Below, piece by piece: positions 9,027 through 16,811 of a DNA stretch of 64,000 bases. The position numbers and the translations under genes are program-made. Below the pieces are notes generated by a model. It saw only the letters and a program-made list of their open reading frames with translations, was not told the DNA's origin and did not search any database. This DNA comes from Rothia nasimurium (GTDB taxonomy: Bacteria > Actinomycetota > Actinomycetes > Actinomycetales > Micrococcaceae): assembly GCF_928381705.1 (NCBI RefSeq), contig NZ_CAKMSR010000002.1, positions 124,001 through 188,000 on the forward strand. The letters run 5' to 3'. Within the stretch, counting starts at the first letter, position 1. The number at the start of each line of letters is the position of its first letter.

Positions 9027-9168
9027 ATCACCATTGTAGGAAATTACACACAAGCACAACATGTAATGAAAAAACCTACATTGCCATGATGTAAATCACA
9101 TTATTAGTGTTAGTGCAACGCCTACCGCACAGGGGGCGTCCGCACAAACAACACCAAGGGAACCAAAG
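9027..9168. promoter_or_regulatory. Divergent promoter region with operator-like repeats
   Basis: This 142-bp AT-rich gap between the PucR-type gene and the transporter holds TGTAGG (9036-9041) and its inverse CCTACA (9075-9080), an ACATGTAAT element, and an imperfect palindrome TGATGTAAATCACATTA near 9088-9104. The repeated TGTA/TACA cores look like sites for one regulator. The assignment to the PucR-type protein is inference. Confidence 0.45.
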
Positions 9169-10545
9169 ATGACAGAAGCAATCTTCAAAGCAGAAAAGGT
9201 GATGCAGCCGGTACGTACCACAAAGCAAAAGCGCAAAGCCTTTATCGGGGCCGTCTCCGGGCACCTCATCGAATGGTACGACTACGGCGTCTACGGCTTC
9301 GTCGCCATCTACGTAGGCGCGGCCTTCTTCTCGGCCAACACACCGGCAGTAGCCCTGCTCGCCTCTTTTGCCACCTTCGCGCTTTCCTTCTTCATGCGCC
9401 CCCTCGGTGGCTTCGTCTTCGGCCCGCTCGGTGACCGCATCGGACGCAAAAACACCATGGCCCTGGTCATGTTCCTCATGTCGGGCTCCACCTTCATGAT
9501 TGGCCTGCTCCCCACCTACGAAACCATCGGTTTTATAGCCCCAGCTCTGCTGATCCTGGCGCGCTGCCTTCAGGGGCTCTCTGCGGGCGGTGAAATCGGT
9601 ACCGTCACTTCCTACGTCGCCGAATATGGAGGCCCCGAACGTCGCGGCCTAGCCACATCGCTACTCATGACTATCGCAGTCTCAGGCCTTATCTTGGGCT
9701 CCATCGTAGCCAACGGCCTTGCCTCAATCCTGGGCGATGCTGCCATGCAGGAATACGGCTGGCGTATTCCCTTCATCATTGCAGGCCCGCTCGGCCTCAT
9801 CGCAGCTTTCATCCGCTCCCGCTTGGAAGACACCGCCCAGTTTGAGGCAATTTCAGAATCAGGCCATCAGGAGAAGCGCCCCATCCGCGCCACCTTCCAG
9901 TGGAAACTCAACATCACCCTGGTCGCAGGCTCCATCGCCCTGCTGGCAAGCATGTTCTACCTTATTTTGACCTACTCCTCCACCTACTTCGTCAAGGACC
10001 TAGGATTCTCAGCTAATACCCGTTTCTGGTTCATCACCATCGGCGGTCTAACGGCGGCCTCCCTCATGCCCCTGGGCGGCCTGATTACCGACGTTTTCGG
10101 CCGGCGCTGGTTCCTCATGGCAACCTCTGCGCTCACCATACCCGCGCTCTACTGGTACTTCACCACGGCCCCCGGCTCAACGCCGTCCGAAATCTTCCTG
10201 CCCTTTATGGTGATTTGCGTGCTCTTTGGCCTCTACTCTTCAACCCCCTACGCGGTGATGAGCGACCTGATTCCCACGTCCATTCGCGCCACCGGCATTT
10301 CCATGGGCTACAACATTCCCGTTGCAGTCTTCGGTGGCTCCGCGCCCTTCATAGCCACCTACCTGGTCAATGCAACCGGCGACATTACCTCGCCCATGTA
10401 CTTCTTCATCGGGTGCGCGGTTCTCTCATTCCTTGCCGCGGCGTTTACCACCCAGAAAAACTATCAGCGGGTACGAGATGCCGATGCTGACCTCATGGAG
10501 AAGGTTGCTACTTCATCTATCCCCACGGTCGAGCCTAAGAAGTAA
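9169..10545 (+). CDS. MFS transporter, metabolite:H+ symporter (MHS) family
   Basis: This 458-residue protein has about twelve membrane segments. It carries the MHS-family signatures: EWYDYGVYGF in the first helix, FGPLGDRIGRKN in the loop between helices 2 and 3 (the MFS motif A), and RCLQGLSAGGEIGT in helix 4. Relatives such as KgtP, ProP and ShiA import 2-oxoglutarate, proline/betaine or shikimate with protons; the substrate here cannot be told. AAGGGA precedes the ATG. Divergence from the PucR-type gene suggests substrate-dependent control of uptake of an organic acid or amine. Confidence 0.85.
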   Translation: MTEAIFKAEKVMQPVRTTKQKRKAFIGAVSGHLIEWYDYGVYGFVAIYVGAAFFSANTPAVALLASFATFALSFFMRPLGGFVFGPLGDRIGRKNTMALVMFLMSGSTFMIGLLPTYETIGFIAPALLILARCLQGLSAGGEIGTVTSYVAEYGGPERRGLATSLLMTIAVSGLILGSIVANGLASILGDAAMQEYGWRIPFIIAGPLGLIAAFIRSRLEDTAQFEAISESGHQEKRPIRATFQWKLNITLVAGSIALLASMFYLILTYSSTYFVKDLGFSANTRFWFITIGGLTAASLMPLGGLITDVFGRRWFLMATSALTIPALYWYFTTAPGSTPSEIFLPFMVICVLFGLYSSTPYAVMSDLIPTSIRATGISMGYNIPVAVFGGSAPFIATYLVNATGDITSPMYFFIGCAVLSFLAAAFTTQKNYQRVRDADADLMEKVATSSIPTVEPKK

Positions 10546-10565
10546 CGCCCCTTCGTGAAGATACA

Positions 10566-10603
10566 GAAAAGGCCCTCCGCCCGGATTACCCGGGCGGAGG
10601 GCC
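10566..10603 (-). terminator. Strong intrinsic terminator of ssrA
   Basis: A perfect 14-bp stem, GGCCCTCCGCCCGG (10571-10584) with its complement at 10590-10603, is followed on the minus strand by TTTT. It ends the tmRNA transcript and may also stop the transporter transcript arriving from the left. Confidence 0.85.
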
Positions 10604-10612
10604 TCAATACTG

Positions 10613-10985
10613 TGGAGATGCGGGGAATCGAACCCCGGTCCGATGTGGCGTCAACGGGTCTTCTCCGTGCGCAGTTTGTGAAAGCGGTGTTTTCGGCTAC
10701 CTTGCTTGCGCAAACACTTACAAGGCCTAACCTAGCCGTATAAAAGTCCCACCCGGCCCTACGACAAGGACGGGCAGCAGTGGCCTTTTAAACTGATGGT
10801 AGGGGCTGAGCCAAAGGCAAGCTCAGGCTACCAGACTGCATCGCTGGGATTATTAGGCAGCGAGTGCGAAGTCAGTGCGCTTAGATTCTGCACTTATTTT
10901 TTTGCAGAGGGCGTTAACGAGATAACCCTGCGTCCTCGGCACGCTTCATCCATCTCAACTCACATCGTCGAAACCGATCATCCCC
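10613..10985 (-). ncRNA. ssrA: Transfer-messenger RNA (tmRNA)
   Basis: About 373 nt on the minus strand. The 5' end (GGGGATGATCGGTTTCGAC) pairs with the 3' end (CATCTCC) to form the tRNA-like acceptor stem, and the T-arm (GGTTCGATTCC) is present. The resume codon GCA opens a tag reading AESKRTDFALAA, followed by two stops (TAATAA), near 10850-10890. This rescues ribosomes stalled on broken messages and marks the products for proteolysis. The base after the discriminator A is not a full CCA (CAG is encoded), so the CCA end is presumably added after transcription. Its partner SmpB is encoded less than 1 kb upstream on the same strand. Confidence 0.95.
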
Positions 10986-11092
10986 ATATTCTTTTATCAA
11001 AGAACGCCAAGCTAAGCGTTTTCCAGTGCTCTTTCGAGTCGCAACTCATCGGTGAAAGATACCGGCCCAATTAGCTCGGATGTACCAGTCTA

Positions 11093-11127
11093 CCAGCTGG
11101 CTCTCCATGCTGTAAAGAGCCAGCTGG
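11093..11127 (-). terminator. Hairpin after the DUF4190 gene
   Basis: Perfect 12-bp arms CCAGCTGGCTCT (11093-11104) and AGAGCCAGCTGG (11116-11127) lie just past the stop of the gene at 11136. No T tract follows. Confidence 0.55.
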
Positions 11128-11135
11128 CAGGTTGA

Positions 11136-11717
11136 TTAGACGTTGCTGCTTGAATCTGTGACGTCAAGGCCCAGCTGCTGGTTAATGCACTGTTCCATGA
11201 GAACCTCGTCCTGAGAGTAGGCCATGCACTCACCGAAGGCCGAGAAAATCCAGCCGAAGAACACCAGCATTGCCAGGGAAATAAGAATGCCCAGGGAGCT
11301 AAATACGATGCCGGTGATAGCCAGCCCCTTGCCGCCGCCACCGGTCTTGGTCTTACGCAGGGCAACGATGCCCAGCACCAGGCCAACGATACCCAAAATA
11401 CCGCCCAGAATGACCCAGCCGCTCAGGAAAGATAGGATACCTAGAATCAGCGACGTAATGGCTAGCCCCTTAGGTGCTGAGGCTACCTGCTGGCCGTAAG
11501 CGTCATACCCGTAGGACGGGTAGCTGGCAGGCTGCTGGCTGTAATCTGCTTGGCCGTAGGTAGGCTGTGAGTAGTTGGGCTGTGTGTAGTTAGGCTGTGA
11601 GGAAGCACTGTTAGCCTGCTGGCTATAGTCCCCGTTTCCCTGCTCTGTGGAACCTGAGCTGTACTGCCCGGGCACGTAATCGCCGTAGGGGTTTTCCTTG
11701 TTGTTTCCGGTGGTCAT
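11136..11717 (-). CDS. DUF4190 membrane protein with Gln/Tyr/Ser-rich head
   Basis: The first about 80 residues are a low-complexity Gln/Asn/Ser/Tyr/Pro segment with repeats of the type PNYSQPTYGQADYSQ. Two membrane segments follow (LAITSLILGILSFLSGWVIL, then a Gly-rich KGLAITGIVF stretch) joined by a basic loop (ALRKTKTGGGGKG), the layout of DUF4190 proteins. The tail (ECMAYSQDEVLMEQCINQQL) resembles that of the protein at 6844-7365. AAGGAGAG precedes the ATG. Function is unknown; the disordered Tyr-rich head may mediate protein contacts on the cytosolic side. Confidence 0.75.
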   Translation of the reverse strand: MTTGNNKENPYGDYVPGQYSSGSTEQGNGDYSQQANSASSQPNYTQPNYSQPTYGQADYSQQPASYPSYGYDAYGQQVASAPKGLAITSLILGILSFLSGWVILGGILGIVGLVLGIVALRKTKTGGGGKGLAITGIVFSSLGILISLAMLVFFGWIFSAFGECMAYSQDEVLMEQCINQQLGLDVTDSSSNV

Positions 11718-11743
11718 TTCTCTCCTTCGAGTAGGTTGTTAGG

Positions 11744-12232
11744 CTAGCCCAGGTTCTTATAGCGCATAGCGCGCTGGGCTTCGAGGTTGTCCTGACGCTC
11801 ACGCAGGGCCTGGCGCTTGTCGTAGTCGCGTTTACCGGTGGCCAGGGCAATTTCTACCTTGGCGCGCCCCTTGCTGAAATAAAGCTTGAGGGGCACGACG
11901 GTGTAACCACTTTCCTTGAGCTTCTGAGCGATCTTATTGATTTCGCTGCGGTGCATGAGCAGTTTACGGCGGCGACGGGCTGCGTGGTTGGTCCAGGAGC
12001 CGCGCCCGTATTCAGCGATATGGATGCCCTCTAGCCACAGCTCATTGCCGTACATCTGGCAGAAGCCGTCGGTGATTGAGGCTCCCCCATCGCGCAGGGA
12101 TTTAACCTCGGTGCCCATAAGCACCAGCCCTGCCTCCCAGGTCTCTACGATGTTGTAGTTATGGCGAGCGCGGCGGTTGGACGCTATGGTGTGGTTATTC
12201 GGGTCTTCTTTCGTTACTTTTTTCTTAGCCAC
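11744..12232 (-). CDS. smpB: SsrA-binding protein SmpB
   Basis: The product (162 residues from the GTG at 12232) has the SmpB core: NRRARHNYNIVETWEAGLVL near the start, GTEVKSLRDG, and a basic C-terminal tail (GKRDYDKRQALRERQ) that enters the mRNA channel. It binds tmRNA and delivers it to stalled ribosomes. I chose GTG 12232 because VAKKKVTKEDPNNH is the usual beginning; the longer frame overlaps the end of prfB. Only two bases separate it from the prfB stop, so the two are one operon. ssrA lies downstream on the same strand. Confidence 0.95.
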   Translation of the reverse strand: MAKKKVTKEDPNNHTIASNRRARHNYNIVETWEAGLVLMGTEVKSLRDGGASITDGFCQMYGNELWLEGIHIAEYGRGSWTNHAARRRRKLLMHRSEINKIAQKLKESGYTVVPLKLYFSKGRAKVEIALATGKRDYDKRQALRERQDNLEAQRAMRYKNLG

Positions 12233-12234
12233 GA

Positions 12235-13359
12235 TTATTCTTCGTTCTTCCTCTTCTGTCGTTCTGCCGCGCGCCACCGCACGCCGGCATCGATGAAACC
12301 GTCGAGCGCACCGTCGAATACGGCGCTGGGGTTTCCCTCTTCATAGTTGGTTCGCAGGTCTTTGACCATCTGGTAGGGGTTGAGCACATAGGATCGCATC
12401 TGGTCACCCCAGGAGGCTTTGACGTCACCGGCAAGTTCCTTCTTTTTGGCGTCCTCTTGCTCTTTGCGGAGCAAGAGAAGGCGGGATTGCAGGACGCGCA
12501 GTGCTGCGGCTCGGTTTTGTAGCTGGGACTTTTCGTTCTGCATGGAGACCACGATGCCGGTGGGGATGTGGGTCATACGGACGGCGGAGTCCGTGGTGTT
12601 CACGGACTGACCGCCGGGCCCTGAGGAGCGGAATACATCGATTTTGAGTTCGGACTCGGGGATTTCGATGTGGTCGGTCTGCTCGATGAGGGGGAGGACT
12701 TCCACCGCAGCGAAGGACGTCATGCGTTTGCCCTGGCTGTTGAAGGGAGAGATGCGCACCAGACGATGGGTTCCCGCTTCGATAGATAGGCGCCCAAAGG
12801 CGTAGGGGGCTTTGACCTCAAAGGTTGCCGATTTAAGGCCGGCTTCTTCAGCGTAGGAGGTGTCCATCACCGTGGTGTCGAAGCCGTTTTTCTCGGCCCA
12901 GCGTAGGTACATGCGCAGAAGCATCTCTGCGAAGTCGGCGGCATCCACACCACCGGCTCCTGCTCGGATGGTCACGACGGCGTCGCGCTGATCGTACTCA
13001 CCCGAGAGCAGGGTGATTACTTCGAGCTCTGCTAGGCGCTTTTCGATAGCCTGCAGTTCGGTTTCTGCTTCGGCAAGGGTGTCAGCATCGCCCTCTTCGT
13101 CGGCGAGTTCTACCATGACCTCAAGATCGTCGATGGCCTGGCTTAGTTTAACGAGCTTATCGAGTTCGGCCTGTTTGTGGGAGAGCTGGGAGGTGACCTT
13201 TTGGGCGGCGTCGGGGTCGTCCCAGAGGTTGGGGGCGCCGGCTGCTTCAGAGAGTTCTGCGATGGTAGCGCGCAGCTGCTCAACGTCGCTGACCTCTTCG
13301 ATGGAGGCGTAGGTTGAGCGCAGGGTTTTGATCTGGGCAGAAAAATCTAAAGTAGCCAT
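12235..13359 (-). CDS. prfB: Peptide chain release factor 2
   Basis: The 374-residue protein has the class I release factor fold: GGQ within [14 protein letters not shown], and the RF2-specific SPF tripeptide within [14 protein letters not shown]. It terminates translation at UGA and UAA. The frame is continuous, with no TGA-shift site, as expected for many actinobacteria. It is cotranscribed with smpB. In many actinobacteria ftsE and ftsX lie between prfB and smpB; here they are absent from that position. Confidence 0.95.
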   Translation of the reverse strand: MATLDFSAQIKTLRSTYASIEEVSDVEQLRATIAELSEAAGAPNLWDDPDAAQKVTSQLSHKQAELDKLVKLSQAIDDLEVMVELADEEGDADTLAEAETELQAIEKRLAELEVITLLSGEYDQRDAVVTIRAGAGGVDAADFAEMLLRMYLRWAEKNGFDTTVMDTSYAEEAGLKSATFEVKAPYAFGRLSIEAGTHRLVRISPFNSQGKRMTSFAAVEVLPLIEQTDHIEIPESELKIDVFRSSGPGGQSVNTTDSAVRMTHIPTGIVVSMQNEKSQLQNRAAALRVLQSRLLLLRKEQEDAKKKELAGDVKASWGDQMRSYVLNPYQMVKDLRTNYEEGNPSAVFDGALDGFIDAGVRWRAAERQKRKNEE

Positions 13360-13388
13360 GACTATTAACCCTAGCTGAAAACGATGGC

Positions 13389-13435
13389 AAGCGCCCGGTT
13401 TTGCCCCTGTTTTGCGCTGACGGGGCAGAGCGCTT
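13389..13435 (-). terminator. Hairpin at the end of the Tad operon
   Basis: Nested arms AAGCGC (13389-13394)/GCGCTT (13430-13435) and TGCCCC/GGGGCA form a stem just after the last Tad gene. The T tract is weak. Confidence 0.5.
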
Positions 13436-13440
13436 CTATT

Positions 13441-13932
13441 CTAGTCTTGGGTGGTGATGACGCGCGCCCGTCCGGTAACGGTGATATCGACGCCGTCAGG
13501 TAGCACAACGGAGAGTAAGGGCGGGTGGGCCCTGGCAGAAAGGACGATAACCGCAGTGTTGTTTCCCGACGCCCCGGTTGCGGGGTTTAAGGTCAGGTGG
13601 GAAAAGTCGGTGCCAGCACCGCTTTCTTGCAGAAAGGTATGAGCGGACGCCTGCACCCCGGCACTGGTGAGGGTCACCTGGGCCTGGGTCTCCCCCACCG
13701 CGGTGATGCCTTCAATACGCTGAGCAGCGGACGTTGCCGCTTGGTCGGCTAAAGACTGTAGACGCTGTCTTTCAAGATAGACGGAACTTACTCCAACGAC
13801 TGTGGAAGCGACCAGCAGAAGTACCAGGCACAACCCCACGATGAGGGGGAGGACGCTGCCCCGCTCAGCGTCGCGCTCGGTGGCCTCATGGCACGGCCTC
13901 CGCTGAAGCTGGGTCTGTCTAATCTGTGTCAT
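13441..13932 (-). CDS. TadG-like pilus protein (Rv3654c-like neighbourhood protein)
   Basis: About 163 residues. After a short basic head comes a pseudopilin-like motif (ERGSVLPLIVGLCLVLLLVAS) and then a helical segment (YLERQRLQSLADQAATSAAQ) typical of TadG/TadE-like proteins that anchor in the membrane by an N-terminal helix. The remainder is an extracellular beta-rich domain. The ATG at 13932, with AGGAGA before it, overlaps the upstream stop as ATGA, indicating translational coupling. It is the last gene of the Tad cluster and likely a minor structural or anchoring subunit. Confidence 0.75.
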   Translation of the reverse strand: MTQIRQTQLQRRPCHEATERDAERGSVLPLIVGLCLVLLLVASTVVGVSSVYLERQRLQSLADQAATSAAQRIEGITAVGETQAQVTLTSAGVQASAHTFLQESGAGTDFSHLTLNPATGASGNNTAVIVLSARAHPPLLSVVLPDGVDITVTGRARVITTQD

Positions 13933-14387
13933 GAGTAGTCTCCTCCCCAACTCACAGCCTGTGAGGTCATAGTGGCAAGAGTCGGTGCCCCTGGCCAGGG
14001 CACCAGAGGCAGCCCAACCTCGACAGTGACATCTACCGTCATTCGCTCGCCCTGGGCGCAGACGTCCTCGCAGCTCAGCGTGGCAGTAATGGTTTCGGCC
14101 TCTAAACCAAAGTCGCTAGCCGTCAAAGCGGCAACCGCTTGCACAGCAGATTGGGTACGCTGCTCCGGTGGCAAAAACTGAATCACCTGCAACGCATGGG
14201 CACTAGCGTTAGAAGCTGCAAAAGCAGCCGACTGCATCGAAAAGACTGATAACAGAAAATAGACCGTGGGCACCATCAACAGGGCACCCAGTCCAATAAA
14301 CTCAACAAGAGCACTGCCCTGCTCAGGGTCGTCTGCCTCTCGCGTGTCTACGGCTCTATCACCGCGTTTATCGCTGAACCACAGCAT
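13929..14387 (-). CDS. TadE-like pseudopilin
   Basis: About 152 residues from the ATG at 14387, which GGAGG precedes; a GTG six bases upstream sits too close to that site. The motif EQGSALVEFIGLGALLMVP is a type IV-like N-terminal helix with the Glu expected at position 5 after the cleavage site. The exported part contains one Cys pair (LSCEDVCAQG), probably a disulfide outside the cell. It overlaps the genes on both sides, so it is a coupled member of the Tad operon. Confidence 0.75.
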   Translation of the reverse strand: MLWFSDKRGDRAVDTREADDPEQGSALVEFIGLGALLMVPTVYFLLSVFSMQSAAFAASNASAHALQVIQFLPPEQRTQSAVQAVAALTASDFGLEAETITATLSCEDVCAQGERMTVDVTVEVGLPLVPWPGAPTLATMTSQAVSWGGDYS

Positions 14388-14754
14388 GACCACTCACCTC
14401 CCACTGGGCAGCTACCCCAAAGGGACCGATGAGGGGCACCGGGGCAACCACGGTGACCTGCACGGCGTCCGCCCCCTGCCACTGGGTAACAGAACTGCTA
14501 ATCGTTGCTGAGTAGTGGGAAGGCAGCACCGAATACAGTAGCTCGTGGGTGCGTTCTTCTCCGTCAGCCGGTGTTTTATCGAGCATGGCCCCATAGCGGG
14601 CCCCCTGAGATACAGCGTCCTGCAGCACGTTACGGGTGAACAGCGCGAAAGCAACCTGTAAAACGCCTAGAAAAAGTATGACAACTAAGGCAGATACCAT
14701 CACGAACTCCGCCGTTGCATTGCCTCTCTCCTTCTCAGGGGGCATAGCTCTCAT
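14368..14754 (-). CDS. TadE-like pseudopilin
   Basis: The 128-residue product starts MRAMPPEKERGN and continues into ATAEFVMVSALVVILFLGVL, a textbook TadE helix with Glu at position 5 of the mature form. A segment with VSQGARYGA then follows, common to TadE proteins. It is probably cleaved by a prepilin peptidase after the Gly and incorporated in, or needed for, the Flp-type pilus. TAGGAGAG precedes the start; nine bases separate it from the Flp-like gene. Confidence 0.8.
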   Translation of the reverse strand: MRAMPPEKERGNATAEFVMVSALVVILFLGVLQVAFALFTRNVLQDAVSQGARYGAMLDKTPADGEERTHELLYSVLPSHYSATISSSVTQWQGADAVQVTVVAPVPLIGPFGVAAQWEVSGHAVVQR

Positions 14755-14763
14755 GTGGCTCTC

Positions 14764-14973
14764 CTAGCGGTTAATCATTGCCATTGCGTTATTGAACATG
14801 TTGACGAGGGCGTCCTGGGCAACCACCAAGATAGCGGCCACGAGTATCGCGGACATCATCGTGATCATTACCCAGCCAGGCACATCCCCGCGCTCAGGGT
14901 CGTCCTGGCTTGTCAGAGGCGCAAAGATAGTGAGAAGGGCCTTGAGGTAGGTGTCGGTCATGAACTTCTTCAT
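14764..14973 (-). CDS. Flp-like pilin candidate
   Basis: This 69-residue protein has a polar leader, then ERGDVPGWVMITMMSAILVA and a hydrophobic helix to near the end. The size and the single long helix fit a major Flp pilin or the short pilin-like proteins in actinobacterial Tad loci. The usual Glu at mature position 5 is not evident (Gly/Trp there), so I am less sure that it is the polymerising pilin. AAGGAGAA stands before the ATG. It sits between tadC and the TadE genes, where the pilin gene usually is. Confidence 0.7.
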   Translation of the reverse strand: MKKFMTDTYLKALLTIFAPLTSQDDPERGDVPGWVMITMMSAILVAAILVVAQDALVNMFNNAMAMINR

Positions 14974-15024
14974 GGGATTCTCCTTTGAATATGAGTGTGA
15001 TAGAAGGTGCCCAAGCGGGCGGGT

Positions 15025-15960
15025 TTAGAAGTTAAGATTCAGTAGGGAAAGGCCAGGAAACATCGCAAACAATACGGTGAGCGGAAGTATCAGAAAAACG
15101 ACGGGGGCCATCATCCCGATTTCTTTCTTTCCCGCAGTTTCCATGAGCTCTCGTTTAGCGTTATCGCGGACGTCCTGGGCCTGAGCCCGCAAGACATCTG
15201 CCAGGGGCGTGCCACGCTCGATAGCTACGACCAGGCCATCCACAAAACGGGATAGGGCTGCTACCGAGGTACGCTGCGAAAAACTTTGCAGAGCGACCAC
15301 AAGGGACTCCCCGGAACGAGTCATCGCGAGAATAGTTTGGAACTCGCGAGAAAGCTCTCCCTGCGAACTCCGCACCACCCGTTCAAGCGACCCGATGGCA
15401 GATTCCCCAGCGGTAACAGATAGGGCCATGAGCTCTGCCAAAGCAGGAAATTCAGCCAGCATGGCTTTCTCCCGTTTTGCAATCTGCTGAGACAGCCAAT
15501 AGTCGCGTGCAAGGAAGCCAGCACAGGCGCCCAGAACAATCAGCAGGACTCCCGGCACAAAACTTACCGTCCCTTGGGCGAGCCCCACAGCCACCAAACA
15601 AATACAGAGAGTAGCTGCCAAGAGACTCCAGAGCACCTGCTGCACCCGGTACTCTGCGGTTGTCAGATTCCCACCTAGCTGGGTAAGTCGTTTTTCGAGG
15701 GCCACCGTATCAAAGCTAGACTTACCGAGACTCCGGTACAGCTTTTCAACCCACGGCGCAAGGAGGGCAGCGCTCGCCCCGTAAATACCTTCAGGTAGCG
15801 TGCTATACGGTGCGTCCGGGCGGTTCTTTTTAAGCTCCGCCGCACGAAGCTGAGGCGCTATACGGTCTGCAAAGCTCTCACGGCGCTGGGTCCAGATACT
15901 CGAAAGTACCAGCCAGATTCCTGCCGCTAGGAAAAGGCCGAGGAGAAGGGAAAAGTTCAT
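15025..15960 (-). CDS. tadC: Tad pilus inner-membrane platform protein TadC
   Basis: The 311-residue protein belongs to the GspF-like T2SF family: an N-terminal membrane helix, two mid helices (about 110-155) and a C-terminal hydrophobic region (MMAPVVFLILPLTVLFAMF). The cytosolic domain carries LSVTAGESAIGSLERVVRSS and FVDGLVVAIERGTPLADVLR. It forms the membrane platform on which TadA acts. Its ATG overlaps the tadB stop (ATGA). Confidence 0.85.
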   Translation of the reverse strand: MNFSLLLGLFLAAGIWLVLSSIWTQRRESFADRIAPQLRAAELKKNRPDAPYSTLPEGIYGASAALLAPWVEKLYRSLGKSSFDTVALEKRLTQLGGNLTTAEYRVQQVLWSLLAATLCICLVAVGLAQGTVSFVPGVLLIVLGACAGFLARDYWLSQQIAKREKAMLAEFPALAELMALSVTAGESAIGSLERVVRSSQGELSREFQTILAMTRSGESLVVALQSFSQRTSVAALSRFVDGLVVAIERGTPLADVLRAQAQDVRDNAKRELMETAGKKEIGMMAPVVFLILPLTVLFAMFPGLSLLNLNF

Positions 15961-16811
15961 GCCAGCACCCTCTTCTCTTCCGGCAGAGCACCGATACGCA
16001 TCATCAGCCTGTAGGCGATGATGGTCAGGGCTAGGCCGCTCGCTAACACTAGGAAACCCGCAAAACTGTTATAAATTCTGATAGTGCTGGGCTGGGTAGC
16101 CATAAGGCCCAGGACGACCCAGGGAGCAACACAGGCAAGGCGGGCAGCATTAACCGTCCACGACTGTCGAGCCTCAAGTTCAGAGCGTGTCCTGCTATTC
16201 TCGCGGAGGAAAGCACTCAAAGTCCCCAGAAGACGACCTAAATCAGTTCCACCCACCTCACGAGTAACTTTGAGAGCCTCAATGATGTTGTCAGCGGTGG
16301 GGTCACTCAAGCGGTCTTTAAGACGATTGAGGGCTGGAAGGAACTCCCCGCTAGCACGGTAGTCTGAAGCAAAACTAGTAAAAGCCGGACGCAGGGGCTC
16401 TGGCCCCCGGTACTGAAGCTGCATGAGAGCGTCCGGAAGCGACAAACCTGCACGGATTGCTGACCGCAGATGGTCCACCGCATCCGGCCATAAATCCCGC
16501 AACTGAGCCTGCCGCTGAGCAGCACGATGCTTAACCACTAACCGAGGGCTAAAGAACCCAACGCCCGCAGCCAGGGCAGCCAGAGGAACCAGTGAGGTCA
16601 ACGCGAAGGTCAGCACCATTGCAACAAGAGCAGCTACAGCAGAAACCATATAAAACATAGTTACCGTGAACTTTTCTAGGTCTGCCTGGCGCAGCAGCTG
16701 TTGTATCGCTGGGGCTTTTCGTTCTTTTTTCTCCTTAGCGGGGAGCTCCCAAAAGGACATATAGATTAAGAGGGCGCCGATACCGAACATCAGCCCGAAT
16801 AAAGCACTCAT
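15957..16811 (-). CDS. tadB: Tad pilus inner-membrane platform protein TadB
   Basis: The 284-residue T2SF-family protein has hydrophobic segments near residues 1-20, 50-95, 225-245 and 255-275, and a cytosolic domain with HLRSAIRAGLSLPDALMQL and EVGGTDLGRLLGTLSAFLREN, the paired motifs of TadB. With TadC it forms the assembly platform. Its ATG overlaps the tadA stop. Confidence 0.85.
   Translation of the reverse strand: MSALFGLMFGIGALLIYMSFWELPAKEKKERKAPAIQQLLRQADLEKFTVTMFYMVSAVAALVAMVLTFALTSLVPLAALAAGVGFFSPRLVVKHRAAQRQAQLRDLWPDAVDHLRSAIRAGLSLPDALMQLQYRGPEPLRPAFTSFASDYRASGEFLPALNRLKDRLSDPTADNIIEALKVTREVGGTDLGRLLGTLSAFLRENSRTRSELEARQSWTVNAARLACVAPWVVLGLMATQPSTIRIYNSFAGFLVLASGLALTIIAYRLMMRIGALPEEKRVLA

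Noticed and set aside
12235..13359. Programmed frameshift in prfB
   Set aside because: The frame is continuous from ATG to stop, with no early TGA or shift site.
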